Below, in pieces: positions 48,100 through 57,981 of a DNA stretch of 64,000 bases; the stretch's first letter is position 1; the number at the start of each line of letters is the position of its first letter. The notes below the pieces were generated by a model. That model was not told the origin of the DNA. It worked only from the letters and a program-made list of their open reading frames with translations, and did not search any database. A program made the translations under genes and the position numbers. The stretch is from Corynebacterium poyangense (GTDB lineage Bacteria > Actinomycetota > Actinomycetes > Mycobacteriales > Mycobacteriaceae), in assembly GCF_014522205.1 (NCBI RefSeq), contig NZ_CP046884.1, positions 434,001-498,000 on the forward strand, written 5' to 3'.

Positions 48100-48591
48100 T
48101 TACTGAACCCGGGGTGCGGACTCGATGGAAGGCTGCTCGTCCTCATCATCATCGAGGTCCAGGTGGACGTCGTGGACGGTAACGTTGACCTCAGTCACCT
48201 CAAGACCAGTCATCCGCTCAATGGCATTGATGATGTTCTTGCGGATAGCGTCGGCCAGTTCGTGGATGGCGACACCATACTCAGCGACGATAGCGATATC
48301 GACGGCTGCTTGGGACTCTCCGACCTCAACGTCAACACCCTGCTGAATGTTCTGGGAACCGGAAATAGACTCGCGGATGCTGCCCACGAGCCGGGAAGCG
48401 CCGCCACCCAGAGCATGAACACCGGAAACTTCACGGGCAGCCAGACCAGCGATTTTTGCAACGACGGTGTCATCAATAGCGGTGTAGCCGCGATCGGTAC
48501 GAAGAACGTTGTCCTGGTCTTTGAGCTCATCCTTGGAAGGATTAGCGGTAGCCGGGGTGTTCTTAGTAAGGGTGTGCTTGGCATCAGCCAT
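48100..48591 (-). CDS. Asp23/Gls24 family envelope stress protein
   Basis: 163 residues. The Asp23 core: GYTAIDDTVVAKIAGLAARE near 35-55, VHALGGG, then DVEVGESQAAVDIAIVAEYG and TGLEVTEVNVTVHDVHLD. The C-terminus is strongly acidic. Members form membrane-tethered complexes with AmaP in alkaline and cell-wall stress. First gene of the operon; AAAGGAG precedes ATG 48591. Confidence 0.9.
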   Translation of the reverse strand: MADAKHTLTKNTPATANPSKDELKDQDNVLRTDRGYTAIDDTVVAKIAGLAAREVSGVHALGGGASRLVGSIRESISGSQNIQQGVDVEVGESQAAVDIAIVAEYGVAIHELADAIRKNIINAIERMTGLEVTEVNVTVHDVHLDLDDDEDEQPSIESAPRVQ

Positions 48592-49114
48592 GATTAACGC
48601 TCCTTTATGCGTCAGATAACTAGGTACGCTCTCATCTTAGAAAGAAGAAATAGCTGGAGGCTAATTAATTCAACAATCTTTATGGAACTGAGACCGAAAG
48701 TAGTGACTTGCGTTTATCTTCGGAAGATGGTTAACTACCTTGGTCACCTCAACATGACAAGCGTTTACCATGTTCAGAACATGATATAAGGCGAGTTGTG
48801 GTGTTGTGAACATGACACCTTCGACACAGTGAAGGAATCATCGCCTTATGTGCGGCGATGAAACCGGAGAAGGGGCATGGCAAATAAACAGCGGCAGTAG
48901 GTCTTGAGTCCTCAAAGAATTTTTATCGGAGGGGCTCTACCACCTTGACGAATGATCGCATGTTTCTGTCATGTCGGTCATGAAGTAGTCAAGAATAACT
49001 GGCGTTGCGCCCGAGGCCCCGGCCCGGACAACGTTATAGAGAAATCGAGAAGCGAATTTCCACCGCTTCCTTAGTTACCTAAGGAATGTGGGACGAGCGA
49101 GGAAGAGGAAAAGC
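48592..49114. promoter_or_regulatory. 523-base divergent region between asp23 and rpsJ with repeated AACATGA motifs
   Basis: No gene is convincing here; a 60-codon frame at 48607-48789 is judged chance. The motif (C/G)AACATGA(C/T)A occurs three times, at 48750, 48777 and 48808. The middle copy forms the 15-base palindrome CATGTTC-A-GAACATG (48769-48783). TTGACG (48945-48950) is a possible -35 for rpsJ, but its -10 is poor. TTCCTTAG/CTAAGGAA (49067-49074 / 49079-49086) is a hairpin close to the rpsJ start. Confidence 0.5.
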
Positions 49115-49420
49115 GTGGCGGGACAAAAGATCCGCATTCGGCTCAAGGCCTATGACCATGAGGCGATCGACGCGTCGGCACGCAAGATCGTCGACACCGT
49201 GACCCGTACTGGCGCTCGCGTTGTTGGCCCGGTGCCGTTGCCCACAGAGAAGAACGTATTTGCCGTGATCCGTTCTCCCCATAAGTACAAGGACTCTCGC
49301 GAACACTTCGAGATGCGCACTCATAAGCGCCTGATCGACATTCTCGACCCGACGCCGAAGACGGTTGATGCCCTGATGCGCATCGATCTTCCGGCCAGTG
49401 TCGACGTGAACATTCAGTGA
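49115..49420 (+). CDS. rpsJ: 30S ribosomal protein S10
   Basis: 101 residues from GTG 49115, the standard length; the longer frame to 49088 is rejected as GAGGAAAAGC fits the GTG. Contains [20 protein letters not shown] and [20 protein letters not shown]. First gene of the S10 operon. Confidence 0.97.
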   Translation: MAGQKIRIRLKAYDHEAIDASARKIVDTVTRTGARVVGPVPLPTEKNVFAVIRSPHKYKDSREHFEMRTHKRLIDILDPTPKTVDALMRIDLPASVDVNIQ

Positions 49421-49452
49421 TCGACGGAAAACTTGGCAGCGGAGAATAATTC

Positions 49453-50109
49453 ATGAGCGAAAACGAGATCAAGGGCATTCTGGGCACCAAGCTCGGTATG
49501 ACTCAGATCTTCGATGCGGATAACCGGGTAGTTCCGGTCACCGTCGTCGAAGCTGGACCGTGTGTGGTGACCCAGATCCGTACCGAAGAAACCGATGGCT
49601 ATACCGCCATCCAGATCGCCTATGGCGAAATCGACCCCCGCAAGGTAAAGAAACCCCAGGCGGGTCACTACAAGAAAGCCGGTGTTACCCCCCGCCGTCA
49701 CGTAACCGAGATTCGGATGGACGATGTCTCTGGTTATGAGGTCGGTCAGGACGTTACCGTGGAGATTTTCGACGGAATTGAGTACGTCGACGTCACCGGT
49801 ACGTCTAAGGGTAAGGGCTATGCCGGTGGTATGAAACGCCACGGCTTTGCTGGCCAGGGCGCTGCTCACGGTAACCAAGCATCTCACCGTCGCGTCGGTG
49901 GCATTGGTGCTTGCGCTACCCCAGGGCGCGTTTTCAAAGGCAAGCGTATGGCCGGGCGTATGGGTAATGACCGCGTCACCACCCAGAACCTGAAGATTCA
50001 GAAGATCGACGCCGATGCTAACCTGCTGCTCATCAAAGGGGCTATCCCCGGTAACCGCGGCGGCATCGTTACCATCAAGACCGCAGTGAAGGGCGGTGCA
50101 CACGCATGA
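49453..50109 (+). CDS. rplC: 50S ribosomal protein L3
   Basis: 218 residues with [14 protein letters not shown] at the N-terminus and the loop [20 protein letters not shown] that reaches towards the peptidyl-transferase centre, then [13 protein letters not shown]. Its stop overlaps the rplD start by four bases. Confidence 0.97.
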   Translation: MSENEIKGILGTKLGMTQIFDADNRVVPVTVVEAGPCVVTQIRTEETDGYTAIQIAYGEIDPRKVKKPQAGHYKKAGVTPRRHVTEIRMDDVSGYEVGQDVTVEIFDGIEYVDVTGTSKGKGYAGGMKRHGFAGQGAAHGNQASHRRVGGIGACATPGRVFKGKRMAGRMGNDRVTTQNLKIQKIDADANLLLIKGAIPGNRGGIVTIKTAVKGGAHA

Positions 50110-50762
50110 CGAATCTGAAGCTAGACGTTCACACCGCTGAAGGCACCACTGACGGACAGGTCGAACTGCCTGCCGAAATCTTTGACCGGGAAGCCAGCAT
50201 TCCGCTGATGCACCAGGTCGTTGTGGCTCAGTTGGCGGCGAAGCGTCAGGGTACTCACTCCACCAAGACCCGCGGTGAAGTCCGCGGCGGTGGACGTAAG
50301 CCTTATCGCCAAAAGGGCACTGGACGGGCTCGTCAGGGCTCCATCCGTGCTCCGCACTACAAGGGTGGCGGAATTGTTCACGGGCCGAAGCCACGTGACT
50401 ACAGCCAGCGCACCCCGAAGAAAATGAAGGCAGCTGCACTCTACGGTGCGCTTACTGACCGGGCACGTCATGACCGCATTCACGTGGTCTCTGATTTGGT
50501 TCCCGGCCAGGTTCCTTCCACTAAGAAGGCACGTGCCTTCATTGAGCGTCTTACCGACCGTAAATCCGTCCTATTGGTGATCGGTCGTGAAGATATCAAT
50601 GCCCGTAAGAGCGCCAACAACCTGCCCGGCGTCCACATCCTGCACGCCGATCAGTTGAACACCTATGACGTTCTCAATTCTGATGACGTGGTGTTCTCTG
50701 TTGAGGCCCTCCACACCTTCGTTAATCGCGTCCTTGGCGCGAATGAGGAGGACGAGAAGTAA
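50106..50762 (+). CDS. rplD: 50S ribosomal protein L4
   Basis: 218 residues. The extended loop with [20 protein letters not shown], then [13 protein letters not shown], lines the exit tunnel. ATG 50106 overlaps the rplC stop (ATGA). L4 can repress the S10 operon in some bacteria, but not known here. Confidence 0.97.
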   Translation: MTNLKLDVHTAEGTTDGQVELPAEIFDREASIPLMHQVVVAQLAAKRQGTHSTKTRGEVRGGGRKPYRQKGTGRARQGSIRAPHYKGGGIVHGPKPRDYSQRTPKKMKAAALYGALTDRARHDRIHVVSDLVPGQVPSTKKARAFIERLTDRKSVLLVIGREDINARKSANNLPGVHILHADQLNTYDVLNSDDVVFSVEALHTFVNRVLGANEEDEK

Positions 50763-51065
50763 ATGGCCAAGATTGCAGATCCGCGCGATATCATCATCGC
50801 CCCCGTGGTCTCTGAGAAGTCCTACGGCCTGATGGAGCAGAACGTTTATACGTTCTTTGTTCGGTCGGACTCCAACAAGACCCAGATTAAGCAAGCAGTG
50901 GAGCAGATCTTCGGTGTGAAAGTTGACTCTGTGAACACCCTCAACCGTGCAGGGAAGCGTAAGCGCACCCGCACCGGATATGGGCAACGCAAAGCAACCA
51001 AGCGCGCATATGTGAAGCTCCGTGAGGGCAGCGACTCCATCGACATCTTCGGCGGCGCAGCCTAA
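50763..51065 (+). CDS. rplW: 50S ribosomal protein L23
   Basis: 100 residues at the tunnel exit, docking site for trigger factor and SRP. Contains [21 protein letters not shown] and [20 protein letters not shown]. Starts directly after the rplD stop. Confidence 0.97.
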   Translation: MAKIADPRDIIIAPVVSEKSYGLMEQNVYTFFVRSDSNKTQIKQAVEQIFGVKVDSVNTLNRAGKRKRTRTGYGQRKATKRAYVKLREGSDSIDIFGGAA

Positions 51066-51091
51066 GAAGAGTCGAAAGAAAAGGACGAACT

Positions 51092-51934
51092 ATGGCTATT
51101 CGTAAGTACAAGCCGACAACCCCGGGTCGCCGCCAGAGCTCTGTTTCCCAGTTCAGCGAAATCACTCGCTCAACTCCGGAAAAGTCTCTGCTGCGTCCCC
51201 TCCCGAAGAAGGGTGGCCGTAACTCTCACGGCCATATCACCACCCGGCATCGCGGTGGTGGACACAAGCGTCGTTACCGCGTGATTGACTTCCGCCGTAA
51301 TGACAAAGACGGCATCCTAGCTAAGGTTGCTCATATTGAGTACGACCCCAACCGGACCGCTAATATTGCGCTCCTTCACTACTACGATGGTGAAAAGCGT
51401 TATATCATCGCCCCGAAGAACCTGAAGCAAGGTGCTATCCTGGAATCCGGTGTGGATGCCGACATTAAGGTGGGGAATAACTTGCCGTTGCGCAACATCC
51501 CCACTGGTACCACCGTTCACGCTGTGGAATTGAAGCCTGGCGCAGGTGCCAAGTTGGCTCGTTCCGCTGGTGCATCCATCCAGCTGCTCGGTAAAGAAGG
51601 AAAGTACGCCGTATTGCGTATGCCTTCCTCGGAAATCCGTCGTGTTGATATTCGGTGCCGCGCCACCATCGGTGAAGTGGGCAACGCTGATCAGATCAAC
51701 ATTCGCTGGGGTAAAGCTGGACGTATGCGCTGGAAAGGCTGGCGTCCAACGGTCCGCGGTGTTGTTATGAACCCGGTGGACCACCCGCACGGTGGTGGTG
51801 AAGGTAAGACGTCGGGTGGACGTCACCCGGTGTCTCCGTGGGGCCAGAAAGAAGGCCGTACTCGGAACCCGAACCGTTACAGCAACAACATGATTGTGCG
51901 CCGTCGTCGCGCCAACAAGAGCAAGAAGCGCTAA
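51092..51934 (+). CDS. rplB: 50S ribosomal protein L2
   Basis: 280 residues. Contains [12 protein letters not shown] near the start, [20 protein letters not shown], and the C-terminal [20 protein letters not shown] with the conserved His needed for peptidyl transfer. Confidence 0.98.
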   Translation: MAIRKYKPTTPGRRQSSVSQFSEITRSTPEKSLLRPLPKKGGRNSHGHITTRHRGGGHKRRYRVIDFRRNDKDGILAKVAHIEYDPNRTANIALLHYYDGEKRYIIAPKNLKQGAILESGVDADIKVGNNLPLRNIPTGTTVHAVELKPGAGAKLARSAGASIQLLGKEGKYAVLRMPSSEIRRVDIRCRATIGEVGNADQINIRWGKAGRMRWKGWRPTVRGVVMNPVDHPHGGGEGKTSGGRHPVSPWGQKEGRTRNPNRYSNNMIVRRRRANKSKKR

Positions 51935-51950
51935 GAGGAGGTAACGAAGA

Positions 51951-52229
51951 ATGCCACGTAGCCTTAAGAAGGGCCCGTTCGTCGATGAGCACCTCCTCAA
52001 CAAAGTGGATGCTCAGAACGAAAAAGGCTCCAAGCAGGTCATTAAGACCTGGTCCCGTCGTTCAACCATTCTCCCTGATTTCATTGGCCACACCTTCGCT
52101 GTCCACGATGGACGCAAGCACGTGCCGGTGTTCATTGATGACTCCATGGTGGGTCATAAGTTGGGAGAATTTGCTCCGACCAAGACCTTCAAGGGTCACG
52201 TCAAAGATGACAAGAAGGGACGTCGATAA
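51951..52229 (+). CDS. rpsS: 30S ribosomal protein S19
   Basis: 92 residues. [19 protein letters not shown] and [20 protein letters not shown] are family signatures. AAGAGGAGG precedes ATG 51951. Confidence 0.97.
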   Translation: MPRSLKKGPFVDEHLLNKVDAQNEKGSKQVIKTWSRRSTILPDFIGHTFAVHDGRKHVPVFIDDSMVGHKLGEFAPTKTFKGHVKDDKKGRR

Positions 52230-52232
52230 GCG

Positions 52233-52595
52233 ATGAGTGAGACTATCACCTCCGCCCGCGCAACCGCGCGCTACGTCCGCGTCACGCCAATGAAGGCTAA
52301 GCGGGTCATCGACTTAGTTCGCGGCAAGTCCGTAGCAGAAGCCCTGGCTATTTTGAAGTACGCTCCGCAGCGTGCTGCTAAGTCAGTGGCTAAGGTTGTA
52401 GCCTCTGCGGCTGCAAATGCCGAAAACAACTTCGGCCTTGACCCCCGTACCTTGGTGATCTCCGAGGCATACGCCACCGAGGGCCCGACCATGCGTCGTT
52501 TTCAGCCCCGGGCACAAGGCCGTGCTTTCATGATCCGCAAGCGCACCAGCCACATCACCGTGGTGGTCGAGAGCCAGAAGGAAGGGGCCAAGTAG
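52233..52595 (+). CDS. rplV: 50S ribosomal protein L22
   Basis: 120 residues. Contains [20 protein letters not shown] and the tunnel beta-hairpin [14 protein letters not shown]. Three bases after rpsS; its stop overlaps the rpsC GTG start by one base. Confidence 0.97.
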   Translation: MSETITSARATARYVRVTPMKAKRVIDLVRGKSVAEALAILKYAPQRAAKSVAKVVASAAANAENNFGLDPRTLVISEAYATEGPTMRRFQPRAQGRAFMIRKRTSHITVVVESQKEGAK

Positions 52596-53341
52596 TGGGC
52601 CAGAAGATTCATCCTCACGGCCTCCGGCTGGGCATTACTTCCGACTGGAAGTCCCACTGGTACGCCGATAAGCAATACGCCGATTACGTCGCTGAGGACA
52701 TCAAGATCCGTGAGTTCTTCTCCAAGGGTCTCGATCGTGCCGGTATCGCCGACGTTGTCATCGAGCGCACCCGCGACCGGGTCCGCGTTGACATTCATAC
52801 CGCTCGTCCGGGCATTGTGATTGGTCGCCGTGGCTCCGAAGCTGACCGTATCCGTCGGTCTTTGGAGAAACTCACCGGCAAGCAGGTGGCTCTGAATATT
52901 CTTGAAGTTAAGGGTATTGACGCCAATGCTCAGTTGGTGGCGCAATCTATCGCTGAGCAGCTGGCTAACCGGGTAGCTTTCCGTCGCGCGATGCGTAAAG
53001 CCATCCAGTCTGCTATGCGTCAACCCCAGGTCAAGGGTATTAAGGTGCAGTGTGCTGGACGTCTCGGCGGTGCCGAAATGTCCCGTGTTGAGCGCTACCA
53101 CGAAGGTCGCGTCCCGCTGCACACCCTCCGCGCCGAGATCGATTACGGCACCTACGAAGCCCACACCACCTTCGGACGCATCGGCGTCAAGGTGTGGATC
53201 TACAAGGGTGACGTCGTCGGTGGTCGTCGCGAGAGCGAGATCAATGCACCCGCAGAGCGTCGCGGCCGCGCTGATCGTCGTGAGCGTCCGCGCCGCGGTG
53301 GACAGCGTCGTCAGCGTGCTGAGAAGAAGCAGGAGGGCTAA
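52595..53341 (+). CDS. rpsC: 30S ribosomal protein S3
   Basis: 248 residues from GTG 52595. KH-type domain with [15 protein letters not shown] and the C-terminal [10 protein letters not shown]. The last 35 residues are a basic Arg-rich tail ([22 protein letters not shown]), common in actinobacteria. Confidence 0.97.
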   Translation: MGQKIHPHGLRLGITSDWKSHWYADKQYADYVAEDIKIREFFSKGLDRAGIADVVIERTRDRVRVDIHTARPGIVIGRRGSEADRIRRSLEKLTGKQVALNILEVKGIDANAQLVAQSIAEQLANRVAFRRAMRKAIQSAMRQPQVKGIKVQCAGRLGGAEMSRVERYHEGRVPLHTLRAEIDYGTYEAHTTFGRIGVKVWIYKGDVVGGRRESEINAPAERRGRADRRERPRRGGQRRQRAEKKQEG

Positions 53342-53346
53342 ACCAT

Positions 53347-53763
53347 ATGCTTATTCCTAAGCGCGTTAAGTACCGCCGTCAGCACCGTCCGACCCGTCGC
53401 GGTGTGTCCAAGGGCGGAAATCGCATCAACTTTGGTGACTATGCCATTCAGGCGCTTGAGCCGGCATATGTGACCAACCGTCAGATTGAGGCAGCTCGTA
53501 TCGCCATCAACCGCCACGTCAAGCGCGGCGGTAAAGTATGGATCAATATCTTCCCGGATCGGCCGTTGACCCAAAAGCCACTTGGTGTTCGTATGGGGTC
53601 CGGTAAAGGACCTGTGGAAAAGTGGGTGGCTAACGTCAAGCCGGGCCGCATCCTGTTCGAGATGAGCTACCCGAACAAGGAAATCGCCGTCGAGGCGCTG
53701 CGCCGTGCCGGCCAGAAACTGCCGTGCAAGGTTCGTATCATCTCGAAGGAGGATCAGTACTGA
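53347..53763 (+). CDS. rplP: 50S ribosomal protein L16
   Basis: 138 residues. [15 protein letters not shown] at the start and [20 protein letters not shown] near 80, the conserved loop near the A- and P-sites. Its TGA overlaps the rpmC ATG. Confidence 0.97.
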   Translation: MLIPKRVKYRRQHRPTRRGVSKGGNRINFGDYAIQALEPAYVTNRQIEAARIAINRHVKRGGKVWINIFPDRPLTQKPLGVRMGSGKGPVEKWVANVKPGRILFEMSYPNKEIAVEALRRAGQKLPCKVRIISKEDQY

Positions 53764-53993
53764 TGGCTACCGGTACCCCCGCACATGAGTTCCGTGAGCT
53801 CTCCTCCGATGAGCTCACCACTCGGTTGAAAGAAGCTAAAGAAGAACTATTCAACCTGCGTTTCCAGCATGCGACTGGTCAGTTGACTAACAATCGTCGT
53901 CTGCGCACCGTGAAGCGCGATATCGCTCGCATCTACACTGTGATCCGCGAGCGTGAACTCGGTCTGTCCAACGCTCCGGGAGCTGAGGCTTAA
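53763..53993 (+). CDS. rpmC: 50S ribosomal protein L29
   Basis: 76 residues from ATG 53763, which overlaps the rplP stop (ATGA type); the frame extends upstream to 53724 but that start lies in rplP. Two-helix protein with [20 protein letters not shown] and [17 protein letters not shown]. Confidence 0.95.
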   Translation: MATGTPAHEFRELSSDELTTRLKEAKEELFNLRFQHATGQLTNNRRLRTVKRDIARIYTVIRERELGLSNAPGAEA

Positions 53994-53996
53994 AAC

Positions 53997-54284
53997 ATGA
54001 GTGAGGCAAACGTGAACGAGAAGGCAACCAAAGAAAAGGGTGCTCGCAAGGTCCGCACCGGCTACGTTGTTTCTGATAAAATGCAGAAGACCATCGTGGT
54101 TGAGGTAGAAGACCGTAAGCAGCACGCCCTCTATGGCAAGATCATGCGCACCACCTCCAAGATTAAGGCACACGATGAGAACGAGGAAGCCGGCGTAGGC
54201 GACCGCGTTCGCATCGAGGAGACCCGGCCACTGTCCAAGGACAAGCACTTCCGTCTCCTAGAGATCGTGGAGAAAGCTAAGTAA
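53997..54284 (+). CDS. rpsQ: 30S ribosomal protein S17
   Basis: 95 residues. [20 protein letters not shown] and [19 protein letters not shown] are S17 signatures. Last gene of this operon; in many bacteria rplN follows here, but a terminator and unrelated genes follow instead. Confidence 0.97.
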   Translation: MSEANVNEKATKEKGARKVRTGYVVSDKMQKTIVVEVEDRKQHALYGKIMRTTSKIKAHDENEEAGVGDRVRIEETRPLSKDKHFRLLEIVEKAK

Positions 54285-54296
54285 TTTAGCTAGAAA

Positions 54297-54330
54297 CCGG
54301 CCCGAGCTTTATGCTTGGGCCGGATTTTTT
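54297..54330 (+). terminator. Strong intrinsic terminator after rpsQ
   Basis: CCGGCCCGAGC (54297-54307) / GCTTGGGCCGG (54313-54323) around a 5-base loop, followed by ATTTTTT. It closes the S10 operon. The 274 bases after it, to 54604, hold no gene I can support. Confidence 0.92.
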
Positions 54331-54604
54331 ATGTGCGACGTCTCTTGACTCGGTTGCGATTTTCAGGTGCATCATCCTTTCTTTGGTGTTGTTGGAGGTG
54401 CTTGATGCGGAAGGATTGTGTCTGTCGTTGAGTTTCACTGCGGATAATGCAAAGCCAGCGGCAGAAGAAGCGTGTCGAGATTGTTAGGTATTTTCGGCTT
54501 TGTTTGAAGAGAAATATGCTTAGCTATCTGGGGTTAGCAAGATTTATCATGTGGGCCCATGGAGGTTTTTTGAGTAAAAGCGCAGTTGGATAGCTAGGAG
54601 ATGA

Positions 54605-55852
54605 ATGAACCGCATCGAAAGATACTATGTTAGCTCCAATATGCTGGATGCTTTCGCCGGAAGTGCCGCAGGCCTCATAACGCAGTTAGTTGTTGTCAAC
54701 CAACTTGGGTTCGTGGGCACTGAACTGGGGATACTTAATTCCCTGTCCGTCATATTGTACTTGGTTTCTGCTGTACCTATCGGAAAAATAGTTGACACAT
54801 TACCGCCAGTTACTGTCTTAATCTCAGCATTAACCCTCAAACTAGTTCTCCTAACGACGCTGGCCTATCTCTATCTTTCGGCCGGATTGTCCTTTTGGAC
54901 AATTCTGATTCTTCAGGTGCTGCAATCTCTAGTCGGGATCTTCATAGACAACTCCCAAATAATCACGGCTGTATCAATCCAAAACGCGGAAGGGAACGCA
55001 AAACTCGTTCCGCGACTAGAATCTGCAGACAAAGCAATCGGAATTGTGGCTCCCGGTGTGGTAGCCCTTATTGCTGCTGGTGAGTTATATGGGGAAGGGT
55101 ATATCGGGGCTGCAGTACTGGCTTTATCTGCGCTTAGCTTGATCGTCTTCCCAGTAAGAAAGGCACTTCAACAATCTGCATATGTTGGCCGGGAAAAGAA
55201 CCCTCATCAAGGTGACGAGGATGAACATGGCGGCTCACTTTTGACGGGTTTTCGGCTTATTGTTCACAACAAGGAATGCTTGGTTCCTGTTCTTCTCATT
55301 GCTGCAGGAAATCTTGGTCTTGCTTTTATTGATTCACCCAAAACCCTGTTTTTATTGCGGGAAGTGAATATGGATCCCTCTGGGTTTTCGAGTCTCAATA
55401 TCGTTAGTGCTACTGCCGGTCTTTTAGCATCATTCGGTGCCGTACGGCTCATTGAGCACTTCAAGTTCGCAGCATTAATTACGCTAGCAACGCTAGGGCA
55501 AGTCCTCTCGACATTGGCATTTCTATCTATCGTCGTTTTACACGCCCCAGTGTTTATCTTTGCCGCAATCTCTACCGCTCTTTGGTCAGTCTCTATAGTG
55601 CTGATTAACGTTTCGGCTATGAACTTTTTTGTCAGTAAACTTCCTCAAGGAAAAATAGGAATCGGCCTATCGTCAATGCGTACATCTGTCATGTTTGTAG
55701 TTCCACTCGGAGCTTTGGTAGGAGGATATTGTGCCGACCACGCTGGATACGCTGTTTCCTCCCTCATATGGTGCTTAATTGCTTTCATAACATTTCTTAT
55801 TGGAGCTAGCCTGCTTTCAAAGCGGCAAACTTCCATAGCTGTCGAATCCTAA
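54605..55852 (+). CDS. MFS transporter of the variable region
   Basis: 415 residues with about 12 membrane segments. MFS features include LYLVSAVPIGKIVDTLPPVT in the loop 2-3 position. It lacks a sharp sub-family motif; the fold resembles macrolide-type or peptide exporters. Start: ATG 54605 with GGAG about six bases upstream. The base composition looks more AT-rich than the ribosomal genes. It lies upstream of a decayed YcaO gene and an ABC exporter, so export of a peptide natural product or resistance is possible. Confidence 0.75.
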   Translation: MNRIERYYVSSNMLDAFAGSAAGLITQLVVVNQLGFVGTELGILNSLSVILYLVSAVPIGKIVDTLPPVTVLISALTLKLVLLTTLAYLYLSAGLSFWTILILQVLQSLVGIFIDNSQIITAVSIQNAEGNAKLVPRLESADKAIGIVAPGVVALIAAGELYGEGYIGAAVLALSALSLIVFPVRKALQQSAYVGREKNPHQGDEDEHGGSLLTGFRLIVHNKECLVPVLLIAAGNLGLAFIDSPKTLFLLREVNMDPSGFSSLNIVSATAGLLASFGAVRLIEHFKFAALITLATLGQVLSTLAFLSIVVLHAPVFIFAAISTALWSVSIVLINVSAMNFFVSKLPQGKIGIGLSSMRTSVMFVVPLGALVGGYCADHAGYAVSSLIWCLIAFITFLIGASLLSKRQTSIAVES

Positions 55853-56060
55853 AAACGGGTCAAGACAGCGGCATAGCAGCACTAATGAAGCTAGCTCAAG
55901 ATTTCAGATAACTCTCTCTTGCGTTACGTGCGATTAATCTGGAGGTCGTGTTTTCGACTGACATGTGCATCTTTAAGACTAAGGGCAATAATTCACACCG
56001 TTGTGTATAGAGTTTTGGATCGCATTTATCTCTGAGCTCCGCGTGTATTAACACTGACGT

Positions 56061-56912
56061 TTATTTTTGTGTTGCATGGTTGATACGGAAGAGTTTTTTC
56101 CAGTTGGTTCTTCCGACTAGGAATGCTGATAAAACGGTGGCGATGAAAGTTAGATAGCTGTCCAGGTAGGGGAATTTCTGGAACGTGATTCCTTGGTCAT
56201 GGTATTCGAAGCTTGCTGCCCACAGTATTCCACATCCGATTAATGATGCTCCTACAGCGTATAGCCCTGTTCTCCACCGTAAGCGGGCTGAATAAGCAAC
56301 AAGCATTAACCATAAAATGACGCCGGTGGGGTAGAACGTGACGAAGGTAATGAGAGAATAGATTGAGGAATCGAGAAAGTAATATGAGATAACTATGAAA
56401 ACGAATACTGCGAGTGGCAGGGCGAATACTGCACTACAGGACAGGTAGATGACTCGGTTTTGGCCTTCTGATTCTTGTGGGTTGGGGTGTTTAAGGTGTG
56501 TCAGGGGTGGTATTTTTGTCCACGGTATGCAGGCTGTTGCGCCGAGTATGATTGCGAAGATGAGGATAGCTGTCCGAAAAAAGCCACCCTGTGCGTAAAG
56601 GCCCCAGGCTATCCAGAGAAGAAAGAAAAGAACCCGGGCGGTGTATGGCGGTATGTGTGGGTATTTTGTTGTTAGCCGGCGTGTGATTCGGGTGAGTATT
56701 CCAGCAAGGATAAGGATTTGAGCAGCGAGGGGGGTAAAAGCCAGAGGCTCTCCGTAAAGCCAAGGTGCGTAATGGTAGTAGAGGCCGTTACGTGGAGGGT
56801 TGAAGTGCACGATGATAGCGGCTGCACTGGTTAGGGTGATCGGGGCAAAGAGTAAAAGTGATAGTGCTTGGTCGAGTGCGAAATCAGCTCTGGCTGGTGT
56901 GGGGTTATCCAT
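56061..56912 (-). CDS. Multi-pass membrane protein of unknown function, paralogue A
   Basis: 283 residues with about eight hydrophobic segments. No family is recognised. It is a close paralogue of the protein at 62452-63351. Both share DFALDQALSLLLFAPITLTS near the N-terminus, KYPHIPPYTARVLF, ACIPWTKIPPL and the whole C-terminal 90 residues; the middle (about 150-215) differs. Paralogue B lies directly after a phospholipase A2-domain gene, so this copy may be an orphan immunity-like gene. ATG 56912. Confidence 0.75.
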   Translation of the reverse strand: MDNPTPARADFALDQALSLLLFAPITLTSAAAIIVHFNPPRNGLYYHYAPWLYGEPLAFTPLAAQILILAGILTRITRRLTTKYPHIPPYTARVLFFLLWIAWGLYAQGGFFRTAILIFAIILGATACIPWTKIPPLTHLKHPNPQESEGQNRVIYLSCSAVFALPLAVFVFIVISYYFLDSSIYSLITFVTFYPTGVILWLMLVAYSARLRWRTGLYAVGASLIGCGILWAASFEYHDQGITFQKFPYLDSYLTFIATVLSAFLVGRTNWKKLFRINHATQK

Positions 56913-56967
56913 GACTAGTGCCCATTTCTATGTCCCTGCATTGTAAAGACCCTGAAATTATTTATAG

Positions 56968-57001
56968 GGAAACAAATTACCAGATAAAGTGTTGTGGGTC
57001 A
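56968..57001. repeat. 34-base direct repeat, left copy
   Basis: Identical to 59669-59702 except for one A/G difference (position 12). The two copies are 2,701 bases apart and enclose the YcaO remnant and ABC exporter gene. In the same frame both encode ETN(Y/C)QIKCCGSL. Whether they are duplicated promoter DNA, a target duplication or fossil gene copies is unclear. Confidence 0.7.
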
Positions 57002-57010
57002 TTAAAAACT

Positions 57011-57885
57011 GTGAGCATTTGGTTTGAGGCGTGTGATATTTGGGAAAGTGGATTTAATTTGTACGTACAAGCCATCCCGAAAATATTAGTCAATCAGCCC
57101 CAGCCCTTCATCTGTGAGCTTGATCGAGTCAGTAGCCCTGGTGTTACCACGGCCTTGAAACCGCAGAATGCCACCGCGGTCGGTGAGGCTATAGAGAGGT
57201 GGGCCCAGAAGAATATGGGGTAGTTCAAGGGTCTTTGTACAATCTCGCTTGCGAATTGCTGCCTTCCGAAAGACCGATTTCAACCTGCGGCCCTAAGTGA
57301 TTTTCGCGATAGCTCGGGCTTGGCAATTCATAGGCGGTTTACATCGTCGTTTCGGCATTCGATACTAGAGTTTTGCGAACGGCAGTCATTGATCGCGCAC
57401 TGGGTTTTTAGCCTCGAGGCGCAGGAACTTTTTGCTTTGAATCCTGTGGCGGTGTTGTCTCTGTCCGTGAAATCTCATTTTTTTGCACCATTAAGGTGTT
57501 GTTCGCGCTCTGGTTTTCGGATTGTTTCCAAGAGGGGACTCCTAATATCGCTGCTGATTGCTCGGCCGGATTTTCTCGCGGGGAGTCGAATGAAAAAGCT
57601 CTGTGTGAGATCTTCCAGTGTTTGCAGTTACTGAGAGAGAGTCTGTTCTTCGCTTCCGAGCTCAAGACTGATGGCGTTTGGTGCGCTTATCTTCGTGCTA
57701 ACGAGAACCCAACTATCGTTTGAAGGTTTCGCACTCTTGCCGAAACCGGATCTTCCTTTATTCCGCTCTTTGGGGATCAACCGGTATGCAGCCAGCTTGA
57801 CTTATTCGACCTTCTTCAGTATTTAAATCCTAGCCCGCTACTCACCTATGGCAGTTTCGAATTTGGTGGACTCGCTTTTATCTGA
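57011..57885 (+). pseudogene. Decayed YcaO-domain cyclodehydratase gene
   Basis: Three YcaO blocks are visible in broken frames. First, frame 57011 on: VTTALKPQNATAVGEAIERW near 57150-57203. Second, same frame after TAG 57221-57223: SGLAIHRRFTSSFRHSILEF, then CERQS (57310-57385). Third, frame 57496 on: NIAADCSAGFSRGESNEKAL, then CEIF (57550-57617). The first is the GEAIER helix, the second and third match the paired GLAxG...ALLExIER and AAAGF...ALxE blocks of YcaO. Breaks: TAG 57221, a frameshift in or near the T-run 57478-57484, TGA 57721 and TGA 57883. YcaO proteins use ATP to make azolines, thioamides or related rings in ribosomal peptides. The ABC exporter starts 96 bases downstream. No precursor peptide gene was found. 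Confidence 0.72.
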
Positions 57886-57981
57886 CATGGTGCGTTTCGA
57901 CCCACTGGTTTCGGCCGTTGGACGACACCGCGAGAACGCCTTTATTTTATCGCAGATATTTGGATAGGGAGGTCGTTCTTC

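Noticed and set aside
48607..48789. 60-codon frame in the asp23-rpsJ gap
   Set aside because: No ribosome site, odd composition, and it overlaps the repeated operator-like motif.
55853..56060. Short Cys-containing frame after GGAGG near 55940
   Set aside because: Only about 20 codons, bad spacing, no similarity to a known leader peptide.
56918..57223. 101-codon frame as an intact gene
   Set aside because: Its second half is a YcaO block that continues beyond the TAG in the same frame, so it is part of a pseudogene.
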